A DNA stretch of 64,000 nt from Sphingomonas sp. UNC305MFCol5.2. Lineage in GTDB: Bacteria > Pseudomonadota > Alphaproteobacteria > Sphingomonadales > Sphingomonadaceae. The notes beneath the pieces are model-generated. The model saw only the letters and a list, made by a program, of their open reading frames with translations. It made no database searches and had not been told where the DNA came from. Of this stretch, positions 53,750 to 62,836 are shown piece by piece. The number at the start of each line of letters is the position of its first letter. Within the stretch, counting starts at the first letter, position 1. A program made the translations under genes and the position numbers. The stretch is taken from positions 558,001-622,000 of the forward strand of contig NZ_JOOE01000002.1 in NCBI RefSeq assembly GCF_000712135.1, read 5' to 3'.

Positions 53750-55194
53750 GCGCGCTTCCAGAAGCTTTCGGGCCGGATGAAGGACTGCACATTGGCCGCG
53801 CTGGTGAGATGGGCCTCGTCGGCAAGATATTTGCGGAAGGCGTCGAAGCCGAGCGGGCGCGAGAGAAGGTACCCTTGGACCATATCGCAGCCCATCACGC
53901 TGAGCAGCGCAAGCGCCGACGGCGTCTCCACGCCTTCGGCGGTGACTTCCATCTCGAGCGCGTGGGCGAGATCGATGGTCGAGCGGACGATCAGCGGATC
54001 GCGATTGCTGCTGGTCAGCTGCATCACGAACATCTTGTCGATCTTGAGCTCGTTCGCCGGCAGGCGCTTGAGATACGCGAGCGAGGAAAGCCCCGCGCCA
54101 TAGTCGTCGATCGCGAGTTGGACGCCGATATCGGCGAACGACTGGAGATGCTGGATCGCGCTGTCGGGATCGCGGATCACCGCCGTCTCGGTGATCTCGA
54201 AGCCGAGCTTGGCGCCGCTGATCGAGACGATCGCGCAGGCTTCCTTCACGAAGTCCGCATCGGCGAGCAGCATGCCAGAGATGTTGAGGAACAGCGTGAT
54301 GTCATGGCCTTCGGCGGCGAAGCGCTTCTGATCCGCGATCACCTGATGCAAGGTCCACATCGTCAGTGAGCCGATCTCGCCAGCCTCTTCGGCGACCGAG
54401 ATGAAGTCCCCTGGCAGGATCAGGCCGCGCTGCGGATGCTGCCAGCGGACCAACGCCTCGGCGCTGGCGATCTCCTGACGCCGGATATGGACCTTTGGCT
54501 GATATTGCAGAAACATCTCGCCATTGGCGATCGCGCGAGGAAGTTCGCGCATCAGCGTCAGACGATCGAAGGCGAGGTCGGTGCGCGACAGATCGAGCAT
54601 GACGACCTTCTTTTCGCTGCGCGCCTGATCGAGCGCCGATTCGGCGGCCTCGGTAAGGCGGACATCGTCGCAATCCTCGCACGGTGCCGCCGCCACGCCG
54701 AACTGCATCTGAAGCTGATATGCTTCGCCGTCGAGATCGAACGATCGGGCCAGCGCCTTACGCAGCCGATCGATGTCAGCGGCGCCCTCTTCGGGCGCCT
54801 CGCGTTCGAAGCCGATCTCGATCAGCGCGCGGCCGGCAGTAAGGATCCGGACGTCGGGAAGTACCTCCGCGACTCGCGCCGCAACGTCTAGAACCAGCGC
54901 GTCGGCGCGCGGCCGACCGAGATGGCGACGCAGAGCCGCGAAATTCAGAATCTCACATTGGGACAGAATCCGCCAATAACCCGATTGGGGGCGGACGGGC
55001 TTTTTACCCTCGGCCAGGCTCGCGGACGTGGGTGCGCGCAGGGTCGTCGGCGCGTCAAGCGCTTCGCGCGCATATGCTCTGGACGCACTTCGTGCATCGC
55101 TTTTCGCTGCGATTCCATTGGCTTCCATCGATGAAGCGGTCGCGCGCGACGCTACATCCCCTATGGGCACCGAGGGCTCAGACCCGCCTGACAT
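53746..55194 (-). CDS. Degenerate GGDEF-EAL protein, probable c-di-GMP phosphodiesterase
   Basis: 482-aa cytoplasmic protein. Residues about 75-200 form a GGDEF fold without the GGDEF signature (LTAGRALIEIGFE stands in its place), so it is not a cyclase. The EAL domain (about 210-465) is intact: ASAEALVRW (Glu246), NISG, FEITET, IDDYGAGLSSLAYLKRL, LKIDKMFV, VTAEGVET and QGYLLSRPL. Phosphodiesterase activity is therefore likely. The start at ATG 55194 has a poor ribosome-binding site and ATG at residue 23 is an alternative. It is first in an operon with the histidine kinase and lies 102 bases downstream of a perfect CtrA box. Confidence 0.9.
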
Positions 55195-55296
55195 GGTTGC
55201 AGGACTACGATCAGACCCTTGAAGGAAGGGTTAAATCGAAGCCGATTGACGTTTTCCAACCTTCGCTATTCCGCAGAAATCCTGATTGATTCGTTG

Positions 55297-55311
55297 TTAA
55301 TCTCTCCTTAA
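55297..55311. promoter_or_regulatory. Perfect CtrA-binding box
   Basis: TTAA-TCTCTCC-TTAA, followed by CC, matches the CtrA consensus TTAA-N7-TTAA(C) exactly. It lies between the EAL operon (minus) and the micro-ORF transcript (plus), so CtrA, the cell-cycle regulator of alphaproteobacteria, could control either or both. The palindrome-like half sites make orientation ambiguous. Confidence 0.75.
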
Positions 55312-55351
55312 CCAGTCGAATTGCGCGTTGTTGCGCGCCGATGGGAGATCA

Positions 55352-55417
55352 ATGATGTTAGCGTTTGACCTTCTTTTCCGCGAAAAGGGCACCGGCGAAG
55401 ACATTCGTCCGTTCTGA
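55352..55417 (+). CDS. 21-residue micro-ORF of a structured transcript
   Basis: Tandem ATGs (55352, 55355) follow GGGAG at 55343-55347 (7 bases to the second ATG). The reading MMLAFDLLFREKGTGEDIRPF ends at TGA 55415. An excellent ribosome-binding site, CtrA box 41-55 bases upstream, a 52-base hairpin immediately downstream and an intrinsic terminator at 55497-55523 suggest a short transcript of its own. I do not recognise the peptide. It could be a leader peptide or the marker of a small RNA. Confidence 0.5.
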   Translation: MMLAFDLLFREKGTGEDIRPF

Positions 55418-55432
55418 CCTTACTCGTCACTT

Positions 55433-55484
55433 CCGGGCCGGCAGTGAGGCGCCTTCAGCTGTGAAGGCGTGCTGACCGGCCCGG
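55433..55484 (+). ncRNA. Long nested hairpin in a short transcript
   Basis: The outer stem CCGGGCCGG (55433-55441) pairs perfectly with CCGGCCCGG (55476-55484). The inner stem CGCCTTCA (55450-55457) pairs perfectly with TGAAGGCG (55462-55469) around a GCTG loop. Two perfect nested stems without a protein frame indicate selection for RNA structure. Confidence 0.55.
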
Positions 55485-55496
55485 ACGACTTTTAGG

Positions 55497-55523
55497 AAGC
55501 GGCTGGGACTCAGCCGCTTTTTT
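55497..55523 (+). terminator. Rho-independent terminator of the micro-ORF transcript
   Basis: AAGCGGCTG / CAGCCGCTT around GGACT, followed directly by TTTTTT. It lies 104 bases ahead of the TTG start of ugd and therefore separates the short transcript from it. Confidence 0.9.
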
Positions 55524-55627
55524 GTTGCCCGCAGAAGCTGCGCTGGCGGGGCCAGCGCCTATCCCTCCCCTTGCCCTCCGCGCGCTCTTGGTTAAGGCGC
55601 TACCGTTCCGATATTGGAGGATTGGCA

Positions 55628-56944
55628 TTGCGCATCGCGATGATCGGCACGGGATATGTGGGGCTGGTTTCTGGCGCCTGCTTCTCGGACTTCGGCCATG
55701 AGGTCGTCTGCGTCGACAAGGACGCGCGCAAGATCGAGTTGCTCCATCAGAATGTGATGCCGATCTACGAGCCCGGCCTCGCTGAACTCGTCGCGTCGAA
55801 CGTCAAGGCCGGCCGCCTCACCTTCACCACGGACCTGGGCGCGGGCGTCAAGGACGCCGACGCAGTGTTCATTGCGGTAGGCACCCCCAGCCGACGCGGC
55901 GACGGCCATGCCGACCTTTCCTATGTCTATGCCGCGGCGCGCGAAATCGCGGAGAACCTGACCGGGCCGAGCGTGATCGTGACCAAATCGACCGTTCCGG
56001 TGGGCACCGGCGACGAAGTCGAGCGGATTCTCGCCGAAGTGGCGCCCCACAGCGGCGCCAAAGTCGTTTCGAACCCCGAATTTCTGCGCGAGGGTGCGGC
56101 GATCGAGGACTTCAAGCGGCCCGACCGCGTCGTCGTCGGCACCGACGACGAAGACGCACGTCAGGTGATGCGCGAAATCTATCGGCCGCTGTCGCTCAAC
56201 CAGAACGCACCGATCGTCTTCACCGGCCGCCGCACTTCCGAACTGATCAAATACGCCGCCAACGCGTTCCTCGCGGTCAAGATCACCTTCATCAACGAGA
56301 TCGCGGATCTCTGCGAAGCCGTCGGCGCCGACGTGCAGGAAGTTTCGCGCGGGATCGGCATGGACAATCGCATCGGCGCCAAATTCCTCCACGCCGGCCC
56401 CGGCTATGGCGGCTCGTGCTTCCCCAAGGACACATTGGCGCTGCTCAAGACCGCGGCCGACAACGAAACGCCGCAACGCATCGTCGAGGCGACAGTACAG
56501 GTAAACGACGCCCGCAAGCGCGCGATGGGCCGCAAGGTGATCAAGGCGATGGGTGGCGACGCGCACGACAAGACCGTCGCGGTGCTCGGCCTCACCTTCA
56601 AGCCGAACACCGACGACATGCGCGATGCCCCGAGCCTGTCGGTGATCGCGGCGTTGCAGGACGCCGGCGCCACGGTGCGCGCTTACGATCCCGAAGGTGT
56701 CGAGCAGGCACGGCCGATGCTTCCCGGAGTAGAGTTCTCCGCGAGCCCCTATGTCGCGGCAGAAGGTGCGGACGCGCTGGTGATCGTCACTGAATGGGAC
56801 GAATTCCGCGCGCTGGATCTCGGCCGGATGGCCAAGACGCTGAAGACGCCGCTTCTGGTGGACCTGCGCAACATCTATCCGCCGGCCGAAGCGGCGCGCG
56901 CCGGGTTGAGGCTGGTGGGCGTCGGCAAGCCCAAAGCGGGCTGA
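55628..56944 (+). CDS. ugd: UDP-glucose 6-dehydrogenase
   Basis: Oxidises UDP-glucose to UDP-glucuronate. TTG 55628 is chosen: GGAGG lies seven bases upstream and the protein then begins with the usual RIAMIGTGYVGLVSG (438 aa). The catalytic Cys264 is in GPGYGGSCFPKDT, with the SCFPKD form of the Ugd branch. Other marks are EPGLAELV, STVPVGTGD, NPEFLREG and LTFKPNTDDMRDAPS. It would supply UDP-GlcA to the epimerase at 10671 and uronates to the EPS. It converges on the rfbB gene. Confidence 0.95.
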   Translation: MRIAMIGTGYVGLVSGACFSDFGHEVVCVDKDARKIELLHQNVMPIYEPGLAELVASNVKAGRLTFTTDLGAGVKDADAVFIAVGTPSRRGDGHADLSYVYAAAREIAENLTGPSVIVTKSTVPVGTGDEVERILAEVAPHSGAKVVSNPEFLREGAAIEDFKRPDRVVVGTDDEDARQVMREIYRPLSLNQNAPIVFTGRRTSELIKYAANAFLAVKITFINEIADLCEAVGADVQEVSRGIGMDNRIGAKFLHAGPGYGGSCFPKDTLALLKTAADNETPQRIVEATVQVNDARKRAMGRKVIKAMGGDAHDKTVAVLGLTFKPNTDDMRDAPSLSVIAALQDAGATVRAYDPEGVEQARPMLPGVEFSASPYVAAEGADALVIVTEWDEFRALDLGRMAKTLKTPLLVDLRNIYPPAEAARAGLRLVGVGKPKAG

Positions 56945-58003
56945 TCAGGCGACTTTTCCGAGCCGTTCGCCGGCGTATTTCGATGCGCGGATCGGCTCCC
57001 ACCACCAGCGATTGCCAAGATACCAATCGACTGTTCGGGCAAGCCCCGATGCGAAGTTTTCCCGCCGCGTCCAGCCCAGTTCGCGCTCGACCTTCGCAGG
57101 ATCGATCGCATAGCGGCGATCGTGGCCGGGACGATCCGCCACGAAGCTGATCAGCGACCGGCGACTCATTCCGGCCAGCGGCTGACGCTCGTCGAGAATG
57201 TCGCAGATCGATTCCACGACGCTCAGATTGGAAGCCTCCGCGCGGCCGCCGATCAGATAGGTCTCGCCCGGCCTGCCGCGCGTCAGCACGCGTTCGAGCG
57301 CTTCGGCGTGATCCTCGACATGCAGCCAGTCGCGGACATTCTCGCCGCGGCCATATACCGGCAGCGGCTTGCCCTCGAGCGCATTGAGGATGGTCAGCGG
57401 GATCAGTTTTTCGGGGAAGTGCCAGGGCCCGTAATTGTTCGAGCAGTTCGACAGCACCACCGGCAGGCCATAGGTCTCGTGCCATGCGCGGACGAAATGA
57501 TCCGATGCCGCCTTGGACGCCGAATAAGGCGAGGATGGCGCATAGGGCGTCGTTTCGGTGAAGACGCCGCTGTCGAAGGGCAAGTCGCCGAACACTTCGT
57601 CGGTGGAGACATGGTGGAAACGGAAACCTTCCCGCTCGCGCGCCGGCAGCGTGCGCCAATATTCGAGCGCGGCATCGAGCAGTCGCACCGTGCCGACGAC
57701 ATTGGTTTCGACGAACGCTGCCGGGGAATCGATCGAGCGATCGACGTGCGTCTCTGCCGCCAGGTGCATGATGCCCTGCAGCTGCTCGTCACGCAGCAGG
57801 CGGAGTACGGTCACGGTGTCGGCGATATCAGCCTCGACGAATCGGAAATTGGGCGTCGCCTCCACGTCGCGGAGCGATGCGCGGTTGCCGGCATATGTCA
57901 GCTTGTCCAAGCAGACGACATGATAGCCGCGCGCGACCAGCAGGCGACATACTGCCGAGCCGATGAACCCGGCCCCGCCGGTGACGAGCACACGCCGGAT
58001 CAT
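56945..58003 (-). CDS. rfbB: dTDP-glucose 4,6-dehydratase
   Basis: Converts dTDP-glucose to dTDP-4-keto-6-deoxyglucose, the second step of rhamnose and other deoxy-sugar pathways. ATG 58003 overlaps the rfbA stop (ATGA), giving 352 aa; an upstream ATG in frame at 58021 is not favoured. Motifs: GGAGFIG (9-15), [21 protein letters not shown] (catalytic Asp-Glu), SPYSASK (Tyr-x3-Lys), [14 protein letters not shown] and RDWLHVEDH. RfbC and RfbD, needed for rhamnose, are not in the window. Confidence 0.95.
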   Translation of the reverse strand: MIRRVLVTGGAGFIGSAVCRLLVARGYHVVCLDKLTYAGNRASLRDVEATPNFRFVEADIADTVTVLRLLRDEQLQGIMHLAAETHVDRSIDSPAAFVETNVVGTVRLLDAALEYWRTLPAREREGFRFHHVSTDEVFGDLPFDSGVFTETTPYAPSSPYSASKAASDHFVRAWHETYGLPVVLSNCSNNYGPWHFPEKLIPLTILNALEGKPLPVYGRGENVRDWLHVEDHAEALERVLTRGRPGETYLIGGRAEASNLSVVESICDILDERQPLAGMSRRSLISFVADRPGHDRRYAIDPAKVERELGWTRRENFASGLARTVDWYLGNRWWWEPIRASKYAGERLGKVA

Positions 58004-58881
58004 GCGGCGTCCTGCACGCACCGGCGGAGATAGTCGGCATAGCCGGTCTTGCCCATCATCGCGGCGCGATCGAGCATCGCGTCGGCGCCCAGATAGCCGA
58101 GGTCGAAAGCGATCTCTTCGGGGCAGGCGATCTTGATGCCCTGACGGTGCTCGATCGTGCGGACGAACGCGCCCGCCTCGTGCAAACTGTCATGCGTGCC
58201 GGTATCGAGCCAGGCATAGCCGCGGCCGAGGCGATTCACGGTCAGATCGCCGCGATCGAGATAGGCGCGGATCACATCGGTGATCTCGAGCTCGCCGCGT
58301 TGCGAGGGCTTCAGGGCGCGGGCGATCGCGGCCACGTCGCGGTCGAAGAAATAGAGACCGGTGACTGCCCAGCGCGATGCGGGGTTGGCGGGCTTCTCGA
58401 CGATATTCGTGGCGCGGCCGGTCTCGGGATCGAAGCTGACCACCCCGTAACGCTCGGGATCCTCGACCTGATAGGCGAAAACCGTCGCGCCGCCGGCCGC
58501 CGCCGCTGTCGCGGCCATGTGGCCTTTCGCGCCCATCGCGTCGCCATGGAAGATATTGTCGCCGAGGATCAGCGCCGCGGGGCCGCCGGCGAGGAATTCC
58601 TCGCCGATCAGGAAGGCCTGGGCGAGCCCCTCGGGCTCCGGTTGCACCGCATAGCTCAGGTTGATCCCGAACGCGACACCGGTCCCCAGCAGCGCCTGGA
58701 ACATCGGCAGGTCGCGCGGGGAGGAGATGATCAAGATGTCGCGGATGCCCGCCAGCATCAGTACCGAGAGCGGGTAATAGATCATCGGCTTGTCGAACAC
58801 GGGCAGGAGCTGTTTCGAGATCGACAGCGTCGCCGGATAGAGCCGCGTGCCCGATCCACCGGCGAGGATGATGCCCTTCAC
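58000..58881 (-). CDS. rfbA: Glucose-1-phosphate thymidylyltransferase
   Basis: Makes dTDP-glucose from dTTP and glucose-1-phosphate. GTG 58881 with GGAG upstream gives [26 protein letters not shown] at the N-terminus (293 aa, the normal RmlA length); the frame is open to 58932. Other marks are [30 protein letters not shown] and the late segment [17 protein letters not shown]. rfbB follows in a coupled arrangement. The divergent gap to cysD (58882-59045) must hold promoters for both. Confidence 0.95.
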   Translation of the reverse strand: MKGIILAGGSGTRLYPATLSISKQLLPVFDKPMIYYPLSVLMLAGIRDILIISSPRDLPMFQALLGTGVAFGINLSYAVQPEPEGLAQAFLIGEEFLAGGPAALILGDNIFHGDAMGAKGHMAATAAAAGGATVFAYQVEDPERYGVVSFDPETGRATNIVEKPANPASRWAVTGLYFFDRDVAAIARALKPSQRGELEITDVIRAYLDRGDLTVNRLGRGYAWLDTGTHDSLHEAGAFVRTIEHRQGIKIACPEEIAFDLGYLGADAMLDRAAMMGKTGYADYLRRCVQDAA

Positions 58882-59045
58882 GCCGTGTGGCTCCGGCCTG
58901 CGATCACCGCTGCGGCGGAAATGACCTGACAATTTTTCTTCTCCGCTCCGAATTAGGAACGCCTCGCAATCGAGGCCCCCTCCCCCCTAGATCCACGCTG
59001 TCAAATAGCGGCAGAAGGTTCACGAAGCTTTAGCCGGGCAATATA

Positions 59046-59969
59046 GTGCAATCGGGATTCGACTTGTCTCTTCCACCCCTCACTCATCTTCAGCGCCTCG
59101 AGGCCGAGAGCATCCACATCCTGCGCGAAGTGGTCGCCGAGGCGGAGCGGCCGGTGATGCTCTATTCGATCGGCAAGGACAGCGCCGTGATGCTGCATCT
59201 GGCGAAGAAGGCATTCTATCCGGCGCCGCCGCCCTTCCCGCTGCTCCATGTCGACACGACGTGGAAATTCCGGGCGATGTACGACTTGCGCGACAAGGCG
59301 GCGGAAGCCGCCGGGATGCAGCTGATCGTGCACCAGAATCCCGACGCGCTGGCGCAGGGGATCAACCCGTTCGACCACGGCAGCCTGCACACCGACCTGT
59401 GGAAGACCGAGGGTCTGAAGCAGGCGCTCGACAAATATGGTTTCGACGCGGCCTTTGGCGGCGCACGGCGCGACGAGGAGAAGAGCCGCGCCAAGGAACG
59501 CGTCTTCTCGTTCCGCACGGCCAGCCACCGCTGGGACCCCAAGAACCAGCGCCCCGAGCTCTGGCACCTCTACAACGCCCGGAAAAACAAGAGCGAGAGC
59601 ATGCGGGTGTTCCCGATCTCGAACTGGACCGAGCTCGACATCTGGCAATATATCCTCGCGGAGGGGATCGAGATCGTGCCGCTCTATTTCGCCGCACCGC
59701 GCCCGACGGTCGAGCGCGACGGACTGATCCTGATGGTGGACGACGAACGCTTCCGGCTCGAGCCCGGCGAGACGCCGGTGGAACGATCGGTGCGGTTCCG
59801 CACGCTTGGCTGCTATCCGCTGACCGGCGCAGTCGAGAGCGAGGCCGCGACGCTGGAGGACGTGATCCAGGAGATGCTGCTCACAACGACCTCCGAACGC
59901 CAGGGCCGCGCGATCGACCACGATCAGGCGGCGAGCATGGAGAAGAAGAAGCAGGAGGGCTACTTTTGA
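59046..59969 (+). CDS. cysD: Sulfate adenylyltransferase subunit 2
   Basis: Small subunit of ATP sulfurylase that forms adenosine 5'-phosphosulfate (APS) from ATP and sulfate. 307 aa from GTG 59046, with the PP-loop-like [14 protein letters not shown] (about 40-53), [39 protein letters not shown] and the conserved C-terminal [21 protein letters not shown] weak ribosome-binding site precedes GTG. CysNC follows with a TTGA overlap. Confidence 0.95.
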   Translation: MQSGFDLSLPPLTHLQRLEAESIHILREVVAEAERPVMLYSIGKDSAVMLHLAKKAFYPAPPPFPLLHVDTTWKFRAMYDLRDKAAEAAGMQLIVHQNPDALAQGINPFDHGSLHTDLWKTEGLKQALDKYGFDAAFGGARRDEEKSRAKERVFSFRTASHRWDPKNQRPELWHLYNARKNKSESMRVFPISNWTELDIWQYILAEGIEIVPLYFAAPRPTVERDGLILMVDDERFRLEPGETPVERSVRFRTLGCYPLTGAVESEAATLEDVIQEMLLTTTSERQGRAIDHDQAASMEKKKQEGYF

Positions 59970-61879
59970 CCTCCTATCGCCCCGACGCGCTGATCGCGTC
60001 CGACATCTCGGCATATCTGACACTGCACCAGAACAAGTCGCTGCTTCGCTTCATCACCTGCGGCTCGGTCGACGACGGAAAATCCACGCTCATCGGGCGC
60101 TTGCTCTACGATTCGAAAATGATCTTCGAGGATCAGCTCGCAAGCCTCGAAGCCGACAGCAAACGGCTGGGCACGCAAGGGCAGGAGATCGACTTCGCAT
60201 TGCTGGTCGACGGGCTCGCCGCCGAGCGCGAGCAGGGCATCACGATCGATGTCGCCTATCGTTTCTTCGCGACCGAGAAACGCAAGTTCATCGTCGCGGA
60301 TACGCCTGGGCACGAACAATACACCCGCAACATGGTCACCGGCGCCTCGACCGCCGACCTCGCCGTCATCCTGATCGATGCCCGGAAAGGCGTGCTTACC
60401 CAGACGCGGCGGCACAGCTACCTCGCGCACTTGCTCGGCATCCGGCACATCGTGCTCGCGGTGAACAAGATGGACCTGATCGGCTATGATCAGGCGGCCT
60501 ATGACGCGATCGTCGAAGACTATCGCAGCTTCGCGGAATCGATCGGAATCAAGGATTTCACGCCGATTCCCATCTCGGGGTTCAAGGGCGACAATATTAC
60601 CGGATTGTCGGCCAATACGCCGTGGTTCGGTGGGCCGGCGTTGCTGGAACAACTGGAACAAGTGGACGTCGAAGTTGACACCGACCGCGCCCGGCCGTTC
60701 CGACTTCCGGTGCAGTGGGTGAACCGCCCGAACCTCGACTTTCGCGGCTTTGCCGGATTGATCGCGAGCGGTTCCGTGAAGCCGGGCGACACGGTCCGGA
60801 TACTCCCGTCAGGCCGGACCACCACGGTCTCGCGGATCGTCGCGATGGGCGGCGACCGTAGCGAGGCCGGTGCGGGCGAATCCGTCACGCTGACGCTGGC
60901 CGACGAAATCGATTGCTCGCGCGGCGACGTGATCGCGGCAGCCGATGCACCGCCGCAGGTGGCCGATCAGTTCAAGGCGACGATCGTCTGGATGGACCAG
61001 GCCGATCTGCTGCCCGGCCGCGCTTATTGGCTCAAGCTCGGCACGCAGACGGTGAGCGTGACCGTTCGCGAGCCCGAGCATGCGATCGACGTCAACACGC
61101 TCGCGCATGTTTCGGCGCGCACGCTCAAGCTCAACGACATCGGCGTCGCGGAAATCGCCGCGGATCGCGGGATCGTCTTCGAGCCCTATGCCGACAGCCA
61201 CGATCTCGGCGGGTTCATCCTGATCGACAAGGTGTCGAACGCGACCGTCGCGGCGGGCATGCTGCACCATGCGCTGCGGCGCGCGCAGAACGTGCATTGG
61301 CAGGCAGTGGAGATCACGCGCGAGGCGCATGCCGCGCAAAAGGGTCAGCGCGCGCGCCTGCTCTGGTTCACCGGGCTTTCGGGCTCGGGCAAGTCGACCA
61401 TCGCCAATCTGGTCGAGAAGAAGCTGCACGCGATGGGCAAGCACAGCTTCCTGCTGGACGGCGACAATATCCGCCACGGGCTCAACCGCGATCTCGGCTT
61501 CTCCGACGCCGACCGGGTCGAGAATATCCGCCGCGTCGGCGAAGTGGCCAGGCTGATGACCGATGCCGGGCTGATCGTGCTGACGGCTTTCATCTCGCCC
61601 TTCCGCGCCGAGCGTGAGATGGTGCGCGCGATGCTGCCCGAAGGCGACTTCTTCGAGATCTTCATCGACACGCCGATCGCGGAAGCCGAGAAGCGCGATC
61701 CCAAAGGCCTGTATCGCAAGGCACGCGCAGGCGAGATCGCGAACTTCACGGGCATATCGAGCCCCTATGAAGCGCCGGAGAATCCGCAGATCCGGATCGA
61801 CACGACGAAGGAGACCCCCGAGGCCGCCGCCGAGCGCATCGTCGAGACGATCATGGGAACGTGGAGTCCGGTGATTTGA
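59966..61879 (+). CDS. cysN: Bifunctional sulfate adenylyltransferase subunit 1/APS kinase
   Basis: CysNC fusion. TTG 59966 overlaps the cysD stop (TTGA) and has AGGAGG upstream; the protein is 637 aa. The N-terminal EF-Tu-like GTPase (about 1-450) has GSVDDGKST (33-41), [11 protein letters not shown] and NKMD, and drives APS synthesis with CysD. The C-terminal APS kinase has P-loop GLSGSGKST (about 470-478), the [16 protein letters not shown] segment and [10 protein letters not shown]. It makes PAPS, the sulfate donor, in one polypeptide. Sulfate activation may support sulfation or cysteine synthesis. Confidence 0.96.
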   Translation: MTSYRPDALIASDISAYLTLHQNKSLLRFITCGSVDDGKSTLIGRLLYDSKMIFEDQLASLEADSKRLGTQGQEIDFALLVDGLAAEREQGITIDVAYRFFATEKRKFIVADTPGHEQYTRNMVTGASTADLAVILIDARKGVLTQTRRHSYLAHLLGIRHIVLAVNKMDLIGYDQAAYDAIVEDYRSFAESIGIKDFTPIPISGFKGDNITGLSANTPWFGGPALLEQLEQVDVEVDTDRARPFRLPVQWVNRPNLDFRGFAGLIASGSVKPGDTVRILPSGRTTTVSRIVAMGGDRSEAGAGESVTLTLADEIDCSRGDVIAAADAPPQVADQFKATIVWMDQADLLPGRAYWLKLGTQTVSVTVREPEHAIDVNTLAHVSARTLKLNDIGVAEIAADRGIVFEPYADSHDLGGFILIDKVSNATVAAGMLHHALRRAQNVHWQAVEITREAHAAQKGQRARLLWFTGLSGSGKSTIANLVEKKLHAMGKHSFLLDGDNIRHGLNRDLGFSDADRVENIRRVGEVARLMTDAGLIVLTAFISPFRAEREMVRAMLPEGDFFEIFIDTPIAEAEKRDPKGLYRKARAGEIANFTGISSPYEAPENPQIRIDTTKETPEAAAERIVETIMGTWSPVI

Positions 61880-62595
61880 CCGACGCCGAACTCGCACGCG
61901 ACATCGCCGCCGAGGCGGGGGCGCTGTTGCTGCGGATCCAGGGCGACTGCGCGGGCGGCGATCGGGGCGACCGCGAGGCCAATACGCTGATCCTCGCGCG
62001 GCTGCGGGAGGCCCGGCCCGACGATGCGATCCTTTCCGAGGAGTCCGCCGACGATCTCGCCCGGCTGGATCGAAGCCGCGTGTGGATCGTCGATCCGCTG
62101 GACGGCACCCGCGAATTCGCCGAGCGGCGCGATGACTGGGCGGTGCATGTCGCGCTGGCGGTCGACGGCCGCGCGGAGAGCGGTGCGGTGGCGCTGCCGA
62201 AACTGGGCCTGACGCTATCGAGCGACGCCCCTCCCCCCCTCCCCGCGCCGCAGGCGCCGCCGCGGTTGCTGGTGAGCCGGACACGGCCGAGCGCCTTGTG
62301 CATCGACGTGGCGGACCGGATCGGTGCCGAGCCGGTCGGCATGGGCTCGGCCGGCGCCAAGGCGATGGCGGTAGTGCGCGGCGAGGCCGAGATCTACCTC
62401 CACACCGGCGGGCAGCATCAATGGGACAATTGCGCGCCCGTCGCGGTGGCGCTGGCAGCGGGGCTGCACGCGTCGCGGATCGACGGCTCGCCGATCGTCT
62501 ACAACCAACGCGACACGAGCATCCCGGATCTGCTGATCTGCCGGAAGGAATGGGCGGAGACAGTGCTGGCGGCGGTGAAGGATTGCGCCGCCTGA
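61876..62595 (+). CDS. cysQ: 3'(2'),5'-bisphosphate nucleotidase (CysQ-like)
   Basis: Removes the 3' phosphate from PAP, the by-product of PAPS use. TTG 61876 overlaps the cysNC stop (TTGA) with GGAG nine bases upstream (239 aa); GTG 61861 is an alternative. The inositol monophosphatase metal motifs are present: [19 protein letters not shown] and WDNCAP (late WDxxA). Position after cysDN strongly supports the PAP role over other IMPase activities. An inverted repeat follows at 62637-62712. Confidence 0.92.
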   Translation: MTDAELARDIAAEAGALLLRIQGDCAGGDRGDREANTLILARLREARPDDAILSEESADDLARLDRSRVWIVDPLDGTREFAERRDDWAVHVALAVDGRAESGAVALPKLGLTLSSDAPPPLPAPQAPPRLLVSRTRPSALCIDVADRIGAEPVGMGSAGAKAMAVVRGEAEIYLHTGGQHQWDNCAPVAVALAAGLHASRIDGSPIVYNQRDTSIPDLLICRKEWAETVLAAVKDCAA

Positions 62596-62636
62596 ATCCT
62601 CCCTCGCTAGAGACGACATAAGCTGAAATCCTCCTT

Positions 62637-62712
62637 CCGTTCGTTTCGAGCGAAGTCGAGAAACCTCACGCGTTCACGGGACCCGTTTCTCGACTTCGCT
62701 CGAAACGAACGG
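62637..62712. repeat. Perfect 28-bp inverted repeat
   Basis: The left arm 62637-62664 (starts CCGTTCGTTTCGAGC, ends GAGAAAC) and right arm 62685-62712 (starts GTTTCTCGACTTCGC, ends AACGAACGG) are exact reverse complements with a 20-base loop. The arms contain nested self-complementary TTCGAGCGAA/TTCGCTCGAA. No T-run follows. This is the form of a dispersed intergenic repeat in sphingomonads and may also act as the terminator of the cys operon. Confidence 0.8.
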
Positions 62713-62836
62713 GGTGAGGTGGCCATCAGACTATAAAGCGAGGGAGAATTGGAGCACGACTCGCGGATTTCCGCGGAGTCGCGCGTGGACGAGAGTCAAC
62801 GGACATGGTAAACGCCGTCTCGGGGAGGGGCGTTTC

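Noticed and set aside
59261..59965. N-terminal extension of CysNC
   Set aside because: It lies over cysD in another frame; TTG 59966 has a strong ribosome-binding site and correct protein start.
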